Shown here piece after piece: positions 35,560 to 45,122 of a stretch of DNA of 64,000 nt (the stretch's first letter is position 1; every line of letters begins with the position of its first letter). Below the pieces are notes generated by a model. That model did not search any database, was not told where the DNA came from, and saw only the letters and a list, made by a program, of their open reading frames with translations. The stretch lies in contig JAWKNK010000010.1 of the NCBI GenBank assembly GCA_041391745.1, positions 58,832-122,831 of the forward strand. The letters are read 5' to 3'. This stretch comes from JAIXWP01 sp041391745 (GTDB taxonomy: Bacteria > Bacteroidota > Bacteroidia > Flavobacteriales_D > Sanyastnellaceae). The position numbers were made by a program, and so were the translations under genes.

Positions 35560-38500
35560 TTAAGCGTGAGCTACTTGAGCATCAGCTGACTTTTCGTCTT
35601 TCAAACCAAGGTCCATAACGATTGGAGTTGCAATGAATACAGAAGAGTAAACCCCTGAAACAACACCCACAATCATTGCGAAGCAGAATCCTTTGATGTC
35701 ATCACTTCCGAAGAAGAACATTACAATCAACGTCAACAATACTGTCATAGACGTATTGATTGAACGACCAAGTGTACTGTTCAATGCGCGGTTGATGGTA
35801 ATATCCATTTTCTCACTCTTGTTCAATCTCAAGTATTCACGAATACGGTCAAAGATTACCACGGTATCGTTGATAGAGAAACCGATAATCGTAAGAATCG
35901 CACCAATGAAGTTTTGATTGACTTCCAAGCTAAATGGAAGGAAACCATTCAACAAAGTGAACACAGAAATTACAATCAATGCATCGTGGAACAATGCCAC
36001 AGCAGCACCAACTGCGAAGTTTACTTTTCTGAATCGAATGAAGATATACAATCCAACCAAAGCAAGTGCAATGATACCAGACCATACAGCTTCTTTTCTG
36101 AAGTCATCACTCATAGAAGCATCTACTTTATATGATGAGTCGATTTCGCCGTCAGCAGACACAGCCTTCACTGCACCATTAACAGCAGAAAATACCATCT
36201 CATCCACATTCAAGTCGCTGCTATCAATCAAGTAATTTGTAGTTACTTTAAACTCACGTCCGCTAGTTCCTACACTTTGTACTAGAACAGAAGCTTTTTT
36301 GCCGCCTTCTTCTACAAGTGCGTTTTCAAGAGCATCTCTCAGAGCATCTGGACTTTGAGCTTGAGCATAATCCACTTTGAATGATGTACCTCCGATGAAG
36401 TCAACACCCAAGTTGAATCCTCTCATTCCCCATGAAATACCACCCGCAACGATAATAGCAAGTGAAATTCCGTAGAATAATTTTCTCTTACCTACGAAAT
36501 CATAGTTCACATTCGTAAACCAGTTCTTCGTGATATTGCTAGAGAAAGTAATTTTCTTCTTATTATCAAGTCTGCGATACATGATCAATCGAGAAATGAT
36601 AATTGCTGTGAACAAAGTAGTGAAGATACCAATGATCAATGTAGTTGCGAAACCTTTGATTGGACCAGAACCTACTGTAAGAAGTACGATACCTGTGATC
36701 AAAGTAGTAGCGTTACCATCGATGATAGCGCTAATCGCACGAAGGAAACCGTCATTCATCGCAGCTGCGATTGACTTACCGCCACGCAATTCTTCTTTAA
36801 TTCTTTCGTAGATAAGAACGTTCGCATCTACCGCCATACCCATGGTAAGAACGATACCCGCGATACCAGGAAGAGTAAGTGCACCGTGTAAAGAAACAAG
36901 TGCTCCAATCAAGAAGAACAAGTTAGCAATCAATGCCACGTTTGCAGCCCAACCAGCCCATGCGTAGTAGAATACCATGTAAATCAAAATCACCACGAAA
37001 GCGAAAATGAAAGACCAGATACCTGCTTGAATGTTCTTCTCACCAAGTGATGGACCTACTGTCACTTCGTCAATAATCTTAGCTGGAGCAGGAAGTGAAC
37101 CTGCTTTCAATAGACCAGCAAGGTCTTTTGCTTCTTCGATAGACTTTTCACGGTTTTCGCCAGAACCGAAAGTGATTACTGAACTACCATTTGGAATTTC
37201 ACTATTTACAGAAGGTGCAGAGTAAACCAAATTATCCATTACGATAGCAATCGGACGATTTCTATCTGCTGCATTTCTTTTGGTCATTTCTCTCCAAGTT
37301 GGAGCGCCCTTCTCAGCGTCCATTTTCATTTCAACGTTTACTTCACCAGTAATCGGATCAAAATCTTGACGAGCATCTACAATTGACTTACCATCCAACT
37401 CAGCCTTGCCTCTCATCGAAGCATCTTTGATAGCATAAAGTTGAGCCACTGTACCGTTCACTTTCGCACCCCAAAGAAGTCTGCAATCTTGTGGAATCGA
37501 CTCTTTAGCTTCTCTCATTGCCAACAGGTTGTTGATGGCAGCCGTATCTGAAACAGCAGCCAAACCAACCATTGCAGAACCAGCAGGAACTTGTGGATTC
37601 AACAATGCAAAAAGAGGATACTTTTTACGAAGATCAGATTGAGAAAGCAATGAGTCTGGTGTAACAGTGTTGTCAGCGTAGAATGCACGAATGCTATCTT
37701 GCTGAGCCGCCGTCAACTCAGGTTGCTGAAGAGCAACCATCATCAATGAATCTTTTTCTGCACGAAGTGAATCTGCACTGAAATACTGTGGAGCTAATTT
37801 TTGTCCCAACTTAGTATTCGCCTGAGCCAATCCACCAATGATTTCATTATTGAAGTATGTATTCCAGAATTCTAGATTTGCTGTAGCCTTCAAGTTCTTA
37901 CGAACACGTTCTGGCTCGTTAACACCTGGAAGTTCAACTAATATTCTTCCAGTCAAAGATTGCTTCTGAACATTTGGTTGAGTTACACCGAATTGGTCAA
38001 TACGCTTACGAATGATATTCTCAGTATTGCTAACAGCATCTTCTGCTTCTTTACGAAGGATTTTGATCACATCGTCGTCAGAAGTCTTAGCAGGGAATTT
38101 CTCTTGAGTTTCAAGATTGTTGAAGATTCTCCAAAGCTCGATATTGCTATTTTGATTTTTCCAAGCTTGCTCAAACAAAGTAATATAGTCATCGCTTGAT
38201 GACTTCTGCATTTCTACAGCTTCGTTGATTGCCTTGTTGAAAGCTGGATTCGTATTGTAATCACTGATTGCTCTGATCATTTCTGGGATAGAAACCTCAA
38301 GCGTCACAGACATACCACCACGAAGGTCAAGACCTAATGCAAGTTCGTTTTGCTTCAAGTGACCATAAGTGTGTCCTGCCAAAGGATACACTTTAGCTTC
38401 AGAACTATCACGAAGCATTTTTCTTTCAAGCGCGATGATTGCAGAATCTGCAGCAGTACCAGAAAGATCTGTACGACCGATAGAATCCACAGCCAACTCG

Positions 38501-38607
38501 TGCATTGACTTTTCGAAATTGCGTGCTACCAAACCAAATGAAAGTTGGTAAGCTACTGCTAGCGTCAATAAAATGACAAAAATCCAGGTAAACGATTTAT
38601 TCTGCAT
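35560..38607 (-). CDS. secDF: Protein translocase subunit SecDF (fused)
   Basis: 1015 residues. This fused SecD and SecF uses the proton gradient to help pull exported proteins across the inner membrane after SecYEG. The SecD half has the N-terminal anchor (about 8-27), GLDLRGGMSVTLEV (about 95), a large periplasmic region with a Bacteroidota-type insertion (about 270-380), then helices with GMAVDANVLIYERIKEEL (about 620). The SecF half has RGFNLGVDFIGGTSF (about 745) and GFSINDTVVIFDRIREYL (about 920). It is a stand-alone transcription unit with its own promoter and terminator. Confidence 0.97.
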   Translation of the reverse strand: MQNKSFTWIFVILLTLAVAYQLSFGLVARNFEKSMHELAVDSIGRTDLSGTAADSAIIALERKMLRDSSEAKVYPLAGHTYGHLKQNELALGLDLRGGMSVTLEVSIPEMIRAISDYNTNPAFNKAINEAVEMQKSSSDDYITLFEQAWKNQNSNIELWRIFNNLETQEKFPAKTSDDDVIKILRKEAEDAVSNTENIIRKRIDQFGVTQPNVQKQSLTGRILVELPGVNEPERVRKNLKATANLEFWNTYFNNEIIGGLAQANTKLGQKLAPQYFSADSLRAEKDSLMMVALQQPELTAAQQDSIRAFYADNTVTPDSLLSQSDLRKKYPLFALLNPQVPAGSAMVGLAAVSDTAAINNLLAMREAKESIPQDCRLLWGAKVNGTVAQLYAIKDASMRGKAELDGKSIVDARQDFDPITGEVNVEMKMDAEKGAPTWREMTKRNAADRNRPIAIVMDNLVYSAPSVNSEIPNGSSVITFGSGENREKSIEEAKDLAGLLKAGSLPAPAKIIDEVTVGPSLGEKNIQAGIWSFIFAFVVILIYMVFYYAWAGWAANVALIANLFFLIGALVSLHGALTLPGIAGIVLTMGMAVDANVLIYERIKEELRGGKSIAAAMNDGFLRAISAIIDGNATTLITGIVLLTVGSGPIKGFATTLIIGIFTTLFTAIIISRLIMYRRLDNKKKITFSSNITKNWFTNVNYDFVGKRKLFYGISLAIIVAGGISWGMRGFNLGVDFIGGTSFKVDYAQAQSPDALRDALENALVEEGGKKASVLVQSVGTSGREFKVTTNYLIDSSDLNVDEMVFSAVNGAVKAVSADGEIDSSYKVDASMSDDFRKEAVWSGIIALALVGLYIFIRFRKVNFAVGAAVALFHDALIVISVFTLLNGFLPFSLEVNQNFIGAILTIIGFSINDTVVIFDRIREYLRLNKSEKMDITINRALNSTLGRSINTSMTVLLTLIVMFFFGSDDIKGFCFAMIVGVVSGVYSSVFIATPIVMDLGLKDEKSADAQVAHA

Positions 38608-38646
38608 GGATCAAATAATTTGGAAAGGTTTCCCTTTTTCGGGGCG

Positions 38647-38654
38647 CAAATATA
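38647..38654 (-). promoter_or_regulatory. -7 box (TATATTTG) for secDF
   Basis: Exact TAnnTTTG match on the minus strand, 39 bases upstream of ATG 38607. Confidence 0.6.
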
Positions 38655-38729
38655 AGCATATCAGGCCTTTTTGGGAAAATCAGTCTTAAAGTGGTTTAGT
38701 GGTTTTATTTTCAGGTAGTTAAGACAACA

Positions 38730-38762
38730 AAAAACGCCCCCCTTGAAATAGGACGGCGCTTT
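38730..38762 (-). terminator. Probable terminator after rpmB
   Basis: On the minus strand, AGCGCCGTCC and GGGGGGCGTT form an imperfect GC-rich stem with a bulge and a mismatch, followed by TTTTTTG. It lies about 35 bases after the rpmB stop. Confidence 0.5.
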
Positions 38763-38797
38763 GGAATGTCTAACCTTTAAAATTCTTTTTACAATGA

Positions 38798-39034
38798 TTA
38801 CGCGATAAAGCCATTAGCTTTTGCGCGTTTCATAGCTTCCACAAGACCGATCTTGTTGATGGTCTTCATTCCCTTAGGTGTAACACGAAGTTCTACCCAA
38901 CGGTTTTCCTCTGCATGCCAAAAACGCTTGTACTGTAAGTTTGGATAAAACTTACGGCGAGTTTTAATATTCGAGTGGGAAACGTGGTTTCCTGTAATGG
39001 TCTTTTTTCCGGTAATTTCACAAATGCGTGCCAT
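38798..39034 (-). CDS. rpmB: 50S ribosomal protein L28
   Basis: 78 residues, family length. It has the typical start MARICEITGKKTITGNHVSHSN, the basic centre TRRKFYPNLQ, and the LRVTPKGMKTINKIG block near residue 52-66. L28 binds 23S rRNA in the large subunit. In many Bacteroidota rpmB is followed by rpmG (L33); here a hairpin and then secDF's promoter follow, and no L33 reading frame is seen between 38608 and 38797. Confidence 0.97.
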   Translation of the reverse strand: MARICEITGKKTITGNHVSHSNIKTRRKFYPNLQYKRFWHAEENRWVELRVTPKGMKTINKIGLVEAMKRAKANGFIA

Positions 39035-39103
39035 TGCTTTAAAGTTTTAACCCTTTAAATTCGGGGGTGCAAATAAACAACAAATTTTCCAACAATCAAT
39101 AGT

Positions 39104-40345
39104 TTATTTCAAGAAATTCTTTCGAAGTAGGTTTAATGCGGCATTTGAGGCCATTAAAATGTTTCTTTCTCTACTTCTACCCAATCTCAACTGCTCACTT
39201 ACAACTCCATTTGGGCCTGCTGCGGCAATCCAGATCGTACCCACTTTTACCCCTCCGTCATCATCTGGACCTGCCACTCCTGTGCTTGCCACAGAATAAG
39301 TAGTTTTTATAGCATTCCTAACACCTATAGCCATTGCCTCAGCCACTTCCGTGCTGTACACACCATATTTCGCAATCAAATCTTTCGTTACACCCAACTC
39401 TTCCATCTTCACATCCTCTGCGTACGAAACAATTGACCCCTTAAAATAATTTGAACTCCCCGGAGTCGAGGTAATCAAATGACTTATCATTCCTCCCGTG
39501 CAGCTCTCTGCTGAGCTGATTGTAGCATTTTGCGATTTTAAACGGTCTCCTACTATTGAAGAAAGCGTTTCTTTTTCATATCCATAAATATGCTCGCCTA
39601 TAATTTCGAGCAATTCTTTTTCCTTTCTCGCAATTTTCTCCTGCAAAGCAGACTCCGAATCTCCGCCATAAGCAGACATTCTGAGCTTCACCATACCAGG
39701 CGATGGTAAATAAGCCAGCTTAATATTTTCACCTGCGAGAGAATCTTCCCAGTCCTTGATTTTATCGGCCAAGAAACTTTCTCCAACGCCACTTGTAAGT
39801 ATCGTGCGGTGAACGATAGCTGGTCTTTGAAAAAATATCTGTACCCGAGGTAAAACTTCTGTTTCCATCAACCATTGCATCTCATAAGGAACACCGGGCA
39901 TAGAAACGATGATCTTCCCATCTTTTTCAAACCACATTCCGTTTGCTGTCCCACGCAAATTATGAAGCACAGTGCACACCTCAGGCACCATTGCCTGTTG
40001 GTGATTAATTTCTAACATGGGTAATCCTCGTGATTCGAAAAATGCACTTACTCGATCTAAGCTCTCCTGATTCAAAATCAATTTTGAATCAAAATATTCG
40101 CAAAGTGTTTTCTTAGTAATATCGTCCTTGGTTGGACCCAGACCGCCTGTAATCAATACAATCTCGCTTCTTGAAAGTGATTCATCAAGCATTGCTTTGA
40201 TATCACTCGCATCATCCGCAATACTTGTTACACGATGTACACGAATTCCTATTGAGTTTAATTGCTCACCCATCCAGGTGGCATTGGTATTGACAGTTTG
40301 ACCTATCAATATTTCATCTCCGATACTGATTATTTCCGCTTGCAT
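39104..40345 (-). CDS. cinA: CinA family protein (competence/damage-inducible A)
   Basis: 413 residues. The N-terminal MoaB/MogA-like domain (EIISIGDEILIGQTVNTNA at the start; LVLITGGLGPTKDD-like segment at about 65-75) is fused to the C-terminal CinA domain (ISSAESCTGGMISHLIT, about 275-290; STGVAGPDDDGG, about 358). The C-terminal domain family acts as NMN deamidase, the N-terminal as ADP-ribose pyrophosphatase in some members. It lies 3 bp after the psd stop as the last gene of the rsfS-ftsH-cdsA-psd-cinA run. Confidence 0.93.
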   Translation of the reverse strand: MQAEIISIGDEILIGQTVNTNATWMGEQLNSIGIRVHRVTSIADDASDIKAMLDESLSRSEIVLITGGLGPTKDDITKKTLCEYFDSKLILNQESLDRVSAFFESRGLPMLEINHQQAMVPEVCTVLHNLRGTANGMWFEKDGKIIVSMPGVPYEMQWLMETEVLPRVQIFFQRPAIVHRTILTSGVGESFLADKIKDWEDSLAGENIKLAYLPSPGMVKLRMSAYGGDSESALQEKIARKEKELLEIIGEHIYGYEKETLSSIVGDRLKSQNATISSAESCTGGMISHLITSTPGSSNYFKGSIVSYAEDVKMEELGVTKDLIAKYGVYSTEVAEAMAIGVRNAIKTTYSVASTGVAGPDDDGGVKVGTIWIAAAGPNGVVSEQLRLGRSRERNILMASNAALNLLRKNFLK

Positions 40346-40348
40346 GAA

Positions 40349-41011
40349 TTAGTTGTTTGCCCAACGCGCAATCACTGTTTCATTTCCTTTTGTAACATCA
40401 CCAATTTTAGAAACGATTTCTGTTCCTAAAGGAAAATATAAGTCTACGCGGCTTCCGAATTTGATAAACCCAAACTGTTCGTTTCTGTTCACTTTCTGAC
40501 CAGGTTTTACGTAGTAAACAATTCTTCTTGCAACCGCACCAGCCACCTGACGCAATAATACATCTTGACCTGGCTTGCGCTCAATTACAACCGTCGATCG
40601 TTCGTTTTCAGTTGAGCTCTTTGGGTGCCAAGCTACAAGGTATAAACCTTCATGGTATTTCACATATCTCACTTCACCTTCACATGGAACCCAATTGGCA
40701 TGTACATTAATCGGACTCATGAAAATGGATACTTGAATTCTTTTTCCTTTAAAAAATTCTGGCTCTTCCACTTCTTCAATCACCACCAACTTTCCATCGC
40801 AAGGAGCTACCAATTCGTTTTCAGCCGCGCGATTTGTACGCTTTGGCAATCTAAAAAACTGAAGCACTAAAAAGAACATAATTAATGTAGCTCCAAAGAC
40901 AGCCCAATTCAGCCATTCAATGCCAACAGCGAAACAAACCACAGCATTAATCGCTGCAAGAATTAAAAAAGTAACGGTAAGGATTTTATATCCTTCTTTA
41001 TGAATGGTCAT
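40349..41011 (-). CDS. psd: Phosphatidylserine decarboxylase family protein
   Basis: 220 residues, the short archaeal-type form. It makes phosphatidylethanolamine from phosphatidylserine. Two hydrophobic segments lie near residues 12-48. The self-cleavage site is the Gly-Ser of FIKFGSRVDLYFP (about 188), where the Ser becomes the pyruvoyl group. The MSPINVHANWVP and YHPKSS-like (WHPKSSTENER) segments are characteristic. It overlaps cdsA by 4 bp, joining two steps of phospholipid synthesis. Confidence 0.93.
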   Translation of the reverse strand: MTIHKEGYKILTVTFLILAAINAVVCFAVGIEWLNWAVFGATLIMFFLVLQFFRLPKRTNRAAENELVAPCDGKLVVIEEVEEPEFFKGKRIQVSIFMSPINVHANWVPCEGEVRYVKYHEGLYLVAWHPKSSTENERSTVVIERKPGQDVLLRQVAGAVARRIVYYVKPGQKVNRNEQFGFIKFGSRVDLYFPLGTEIVSKIGDVTKGNETVIARWANN

Positions 41012-41826
41012 AGGTGGTTAAAAAATTTTAGATAGAAAATAACAATAGGTAGAGCCAACAACAATCCATCAAAACGATCGAGCACACCGCCGTGACCTGG
41101 TATAATATTACCGCTGTCCTTCACACCATAACTTCTCTTCAAATGTGACTCAAATAGATCTCCAAGATTTCCGAAAATGGCAATGATGGCACTTATAATC
41201 ATCCATTGATTTGCTTCCAATGAGTCAAATGCTTTTGACAAGAAATAGCCCCCCAACACAGCAATTGCAACTCCACCAATCAAACCTTCCCACGTTTTGT
41301 TAGGACTCACTTTTTCATAGAGTTTTGTCCTACCAAGTAATCTTCCTGTGAAATATGCGGCCGTATCATTACCCCAAAGAATAATGAAAAAACCAAGGGG
41401 GAGCTCATAGTTGAACTCCCCCTGTATAAATGCAAGCATATTAATCATAGAAAATGGCACCACCACATAGATGAGTCCCATAATAGTTGTAGCCACGTGA
41501 TCTACTGCACGCTTATCCAAATGAATAAGCTCAGCGATATAAAGTAAAATAACGATGGGTGCCAATAACCAGAAGTACCAGCCCTCGATGATTTCCATCG
41601 CTTGAAACATCACCATCGCGTACAAACCAATTCCAAGAACGAATCCGAAAACCTGTCGTGGTCTGTCATTACTTTTTATAGCTACCATCTGATAAAATTC
41701 AGATAGCCCAAGCATACTAAACAGGAAGAACAACGCACCTAAAGCCCAAGAGCCTATTAAAATAGCTCCAATCACCAAGGCGGAAAATACAATACCAGCA
41801 ATTGCTCTTACTACTAAGTTGCTCAA
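41008..41826 (-). CDS. cdsA: Phosphatidate cytidylyltransferase
   Basis: 272 residues with about eight hydrophobic helices. It makes CDP-diacylglycerol from phosphatidic acid and CTP at the inner membrane. The family signature is near the C-terminus: KRSYGVKDSGNIIPGHGGVLDRFDGLL in pieces (about 230-256), with VSPNKTWEGLIGG (about 168) and GDLFESHLKR upstream. It precedes psd with a 4-bp overlap and follows ftsH after 56 bp. Confidence 0.95.
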   Translation of the reverse strand: MSNLVVRAIAGIVFSALVIGAILIGSWALGALFFLFSMLGLSEFYQMVAIKSNDRPRQVFGFVLGIGLYAMVMFQAMEIIEGWYFWLLAPIVILLYIAELIHLDKRAVDHVATTIMGLIYVVVPFSMINMLAFIQGEFNYELPLGFFIILWGNDTAAYFTGRLLGRTKLYEKVSPNKTWEGLIGGVAIAVLGGYFLSKAFDSLEANQWMIISAIIAIFGNLGDLFESHLKRSYGVKDSGNIIPGHGGVLDRFDGLLLALPIVIFYLKFFNHL

Positions 41827-41882
41827 TTCTATATCAATTTTGCCGCGAATTTAATTCACGACACGCGTAATCAACTAAAAAA

Positions 41883-43820
41883 TTACAGGGCCGGCTGAGG
41901 AGCTGGATTTTCTTCACCCCAAGGGCGCTCACCCAACACTTCTACTAAGTCATCTTTAAAAATGACTTCACGCTCTAATAATTTCTTGGCCAAAGAGTCA
42001 AGCTTCTCTTTATTTTTAAACAACAAATCTTTAGCCTTTTCATAAGCATTCTCAATGATTTTGCTTACCTCTTCATCAATGATTCGAGCTGTTTCTTCGC
42101 TATATGGTTTTGTGAATTGATTTTCACCACGAGAATCGTAGTAACTTCTATTACCAATCTTCTTGTTCAATCCATAAACACTGACCATTGCGTACGCTTG
42201 CTTGGTTACTTTCTCCAAATCACTCAAAGCACCTGTAGAAATTTTACCAAAAACAACCTCTTCTGCAGCACGACCTCCAAGAGCTGCGCACATCTCATCG
42301 AATATCTGCTCGGTCGTAGTAATTTGTCTTTCTTCCGGTAAGTACCAAGCCGCACCTAAACTTCTTCCTCTTGGTACAATGGTCACTTTTACAAGTGGTG
42401 ATGCGTGCTCTAACAACCAACTCACAATGGCATGACCACTCTCGTGGTAAGCAATTGTTGCTTTTTCCCCAGGAGTAATAATCTTATTCTTTTTCTCTAA
42501 TCCACCAATGATTCTATCCACTGCATCGAGGAAGTCCTCTTTACCGACAGTACTACGATTCTTTCTCGCAGCAATAAGTGCCGCCTCGTTACAAATGTTA
42601 GCGATATCCGCACCACTAAATCCAGGAGTCTGTCTTGCTAAAAACTCAACATCAACAGAATCATCACGTTTCACATTTTTCAAGTGAACGTTGAAAATTT
42701 GAACTCGCTCATTTAAGTCTGGCATATCTACATAGATCTGACGATCGAAACGTCCAGCTCTCAAAAGAGCACCATCTAGTATATCTGCGCGGTTAGTAGC
42801 TGCCAATATGATAATTCCAGAGTTTGTTCCGAAACCATCCATTTCTGTAAGAAGCTGATTCAGCGTATTTTCTCTTTCGTCATTACTTCCGAAGTTTACG
42901 CTTTTGCTTCTTGCTCTACCAATAGCATCAATCTCGTCAATGAAAATGATTGCCGGTGCTTTTTCTTTCGCTTGTCTGAAAAGGTCACGAACACGGCTTG
43001 CTCCAACCCCTACAAACATTTCTACGAAATCAGATCCACTCAATGAGAAGAATGGAACCTGTGCTTCTCCCGCCACTGCTTTTGCAAGCATCGTCTTACC
43101 TGTACCCGGAGGTCCTACAAGCAATGCTCCTTTAGGAATCTTAGCTCCAAGTTCTGTATATTTCTTTGGGTTCTTCAAGAAGTCTACAATCTCTTGAACT
43201 TCTTCTTTTGCACCTTCCAAACCAGCTACGTCATTGAACGTAATTTGAGTGCCCTTTCCTTTTTCAAATAGCTGTGCCTTTGATTTTCCAATATTGAAAA
43301 TTTGTCCTCCAGGGCCACCACCGCCACCAACTCTTCTCATAATAAACACCCAAGCTACAATCATAATTCCAATGGCGATTATCCAATAGAAAAGCGATTG
43401 TGCCGCTTCATTAGGTGGTAAATAAACTACTCTAAAGTTATGCTGCTCACCAAGCTGGTTGATTTCCTTGATGAAGTCTTCACCTGGAGGAATGTTGAAC
43501 CAAAAGTCACTGCTCTTGCCAAAACCTTGAATTCCCTTATCCTGGATTTCTGCTTGATTTCTTAATGTGTCTTTACCAGCAGCATTCAAGTAAACTACAG
43601 CCTTCACGCCATCATACTCCATTTTCTCAATGAAGCCTTTCTCAGCTAGTACTTTGAATTTTGAATAATCTGTACTCTTTCCATCGCTGCCGCTTCCGAA
43701 AAGCAACATACCTATGAGTATTGTTGCTATCAATGCATATACCCAATAAAAATTCATTCCCTTCTTAGGGTCTGAACCTCCCGCTGAAGGAGCTTTTTTT
43801 CTTTGTTGTTCGTCGCTCAT
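41883..43820 (-). CDS. ftsH: ATP-dependent zinc metalloprotease FtsH
   Basis: 645 residues. It is a membrane-anchored AAA+ protease that degrades misfolded membrane proteins and short-lived regulators. Two transmembrane helices lie near residues 25-45 and 140-160. The ATPase core has Walker A GPPGTGKTMLAKA (about 236), Walker B IIFIDEIDAIG and the second region of homology NRADILDGALLRAGRFD. The zinc site HESGH is at about 456, and a third ligand lies downstream. It lies 18 bp after rsfS. In E. coli FtsH helps balance lipid synthesis, so the lipid genes downstream are a sensible neighbourhood, though this is inference. Confidence 0.97.
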   Translation of the reverse strand: MSDEQQRKKAPSAGGSDPKKGMNFYWVYALIATILIGMLLFGSGSDGKSTDYSKFKVLAEKGFIEKMEYDGVKAVVYLNAAGKDTLRNQAEIQDKGIQGFGKSSDFWFNIPPGEDFIKEINQLGEQHNFRVVYLPPNEAAQSLFYWIIAIGIMIVAWVFIMRRVGGGGGPGGQIFNIGKSKAQLFEKGKGTQITFNDVAGLEGAKEEVQEIVDFLKNPKKYTELGAKIPKGALLVGPPGTGKTMLAKAVAGEAQVPFFSLSGSDFVEMFVGVGASRVRDLFRQAKEKAPAIIFIDEIDAIGRARSKSVNFGSNDERENTLNQLLTEMDGFGTNSGIIILAATNRADILDGALLRAGRFDRQIYVDMPDLNERVQIFNVHLKNVKRDDSVDVEFLARQTPGFSGADIANICNEAALIAARKNRSTVGKEDFLDAVDRIIGGLEKKNKIITPGEKATIAYHESGHAIVSWLLEHASPLVKVTIVPRGRSLGAAWYLPEERQITTTEQIFDEMCAALGGRAAEEVVFGKISTGALSDLEKVTKQAYAMVSVYGLNKKIGNRSYYDSRGENQFTKPYSEETARIIDEEVSKIIENAYEKAKDLLFKNKEKLDSLAKKLLEREVIFKDDLVEVLGERPWGEENPAPQPAL

Positions 43821-43838
43821 AAATTCTTGCCTAATTTC

Positions 43839-44210
43839 TTATTGTTCTACCCTTTCTACTGCGGCATCAGCCCACAACTCTTCTAAAGCGTAGTATTTCC
43901 TTGTTGTTTCATTAAAAATATGGACAATGATATCAAAATAGTCCATCAAAACCCATTGTGCATTTTGCTTTCCTTCCACGTGGTAAGGCTTTTGACCTAG
44001 CTTCTCATGTGTCACCTTCTCGATTGAACGTGCTATAGCTTCTACTTGAGTAGAACTTGTACCATGACACACAATAAAGTAATCAGACATAGCATGATCA
44101 ATTTTTCTCAAATCCATAACCACAATGTCATGTGCTTTCACATCTGTCATCCCCTCGATTATCTCACTCAGAAGTATTTCTGTGTTCTCTTTCTTTAATT
44201 TTTTCGCCAT
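43839..44210 (-). CDS. rsfS: Ribosomal silencing factor RsfS
   Basis: 123 residues, with the DUF143 pattern: VKAHDIVVMDLRKIDHAMSDYFIVCHGTSSTQVEAIA (about 23-60), then GKQNAQWVLMDYFDIIVHIFNETTRKYYALEELW. RsfS binds L14 of the large subunit and blocks subunit joining during starvation. It is the first gene of the minus-strand run leading to ftsH, cdsA, psd and cinA, divergent from birA. Confidence 0.95.
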   Translation of the reverse strand: MAKKLKKENTEILLSEIIEGMTDVKAHDIVVMDLRKIDHAMSDYFIVCHGTSSTQVEAIARSIEKVTHEKLGQKPYHVEGKQNAQWVLMDYFDIIVHIFNETTRKYYALEELWADAAVERVEQ

Positions 44211-44232
44211 CTATTTTTTAAAGTATACTGTA

Positions 44233-44240
44233 CAAAAGTA
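44233..44240 (-). promoter_or_regulatory. -7 box (TACTTTTG) for the rsfS-ftsH-cdsA-psd-cinA run
   Basis: Exact TAnnTTTG match on the minus strand, 22 bases upstream of ATG 44210. Confidence 0.55.
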
Positions 44241-44299
44241 CGCGACTTCTCCTTGTCTTAACTAACTTGCCCAAAATTCGAATTGAATATTGAGCATTT

Positions 44300-45040
44300 A
44301 TGCTATTTCGTGATCGCGCTATAATTCGACTTGAAACGGTCGACTCTACGAACAACTATGCTGCCAACCTCATTAAACTGTCATCTCCGCCAGATGGAAC
44401 TGTCATTACGGCACAGGAGCAGACACATGGCAAAGGGCAGCGTGGCGCGGCTTGGGTAGCACATAAAGGTGAAAACCTACTGAGCAGCATAATTGTTTAT
44501 CCACAAGTTTTAGATTCATCAAACATCTTTGTTCTCTCTCAAGCCACGGCTCTTGCTTGCAAAGAGACATTTGAGATTTTTTGTGAAAAAGATGTAATGG
44601 TAAAGTGGCCCAACGATATCTACGCCGATGGTAAAAAACTAGGCGGAATCCTCATAGAATACAATTGGGTAGAGTCAAAAATCCAAAACGCCATTATTGG
44701 AATGGGACTCAATATCAACCAAAGAAAATTTGAAAACCCGAAAGCTACTTCACTCAGAAACCTCATTGAAAAACATACTCTCGTTGAAGATTTTCTGGAA
44801 AAACTTTTAATTCGTTTTGAGTTTTGGTACTTAAAGTTACAATTGCGTCAATTTGACACCATTCGAAAAGAATACTTCATGCACCTCTTCAAGCGCAATG
44901 AAATGTCTATCTATAATGTGAAGGGCAATATCTTAAAAGCGAGAATTACAAATGTTTCCAATTCAGGCCTTCTTCAACTAGAAGATGAAAATGGTAAACC
45001 TTTCGAAGCAGAAGTGAAGGAAATCCAGTTTATTCTGTGA
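44300..45040 (+). CDS. birA: Biotin--[acetyl-CoA-carboxylase] ligase
   Basis: 246 residues, the catalytic-only form without the DNA-binding N-terminal domain of E. coli BirA, so it is not expected to be a repressor. It attaches biotin to carboxylase carrier proteins. Motifs are RLETVDSTNNYA (about 11-22), THGKGQRGAAW (biotinyl-AMP loop, about 47), VKWPNDIYADGKKLGGILIE (about 100-120, with the active-site Lys) and a small C-terminal beta domain. No clear promoter box was found between it and rsfS. Confidence 0.93.
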   Translation: MLFRDRAIIRLETVDSTNNYAANLIKLSSPPDGTVITAQEQTHGKGQRGAAWVAHKGENLLSSIIVYPQVLDSSNIFVLSQATALACKETFEIFCEKDVMVKWPNDIYADGKKLGGILIEYNWVESKIQNAIIGMGLNINQRKFENPKATSLRNLIEKHTLVEDFLEKLLIRFEFWYLKLQLRQFDTIRKEYFMHLFKRNEMSIYNVKGNILKARITNVSNSGLLQLEDENGKPFEAEVKEIQFIL

Positions 45041-45063
45041 TTTTTGAATTTTTTTCAATTTTA

Positions 45064-45077
45064 TTATGCATGCATAA
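45064..45077. promoter_or_regulatory. Perfect 14-bp palindrome TTATGCATGCATAA, candidate MarR operator
   Basis: Fully symmetric 14-mer about 46 bases upstream of the MarR gene start, in the only sizeable gap in front of the beta-oxidation operon. MarR dimers bind palindromes of this size, and family members commonly bind their own promoter. Assignment as operator is inference from position. Confidence 0.55.
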
Positions 45078-45122
45078 CTATTTTTTCTTTTCTTCGTAGG
45101 GTAAAAAACAACCTTACCATAT

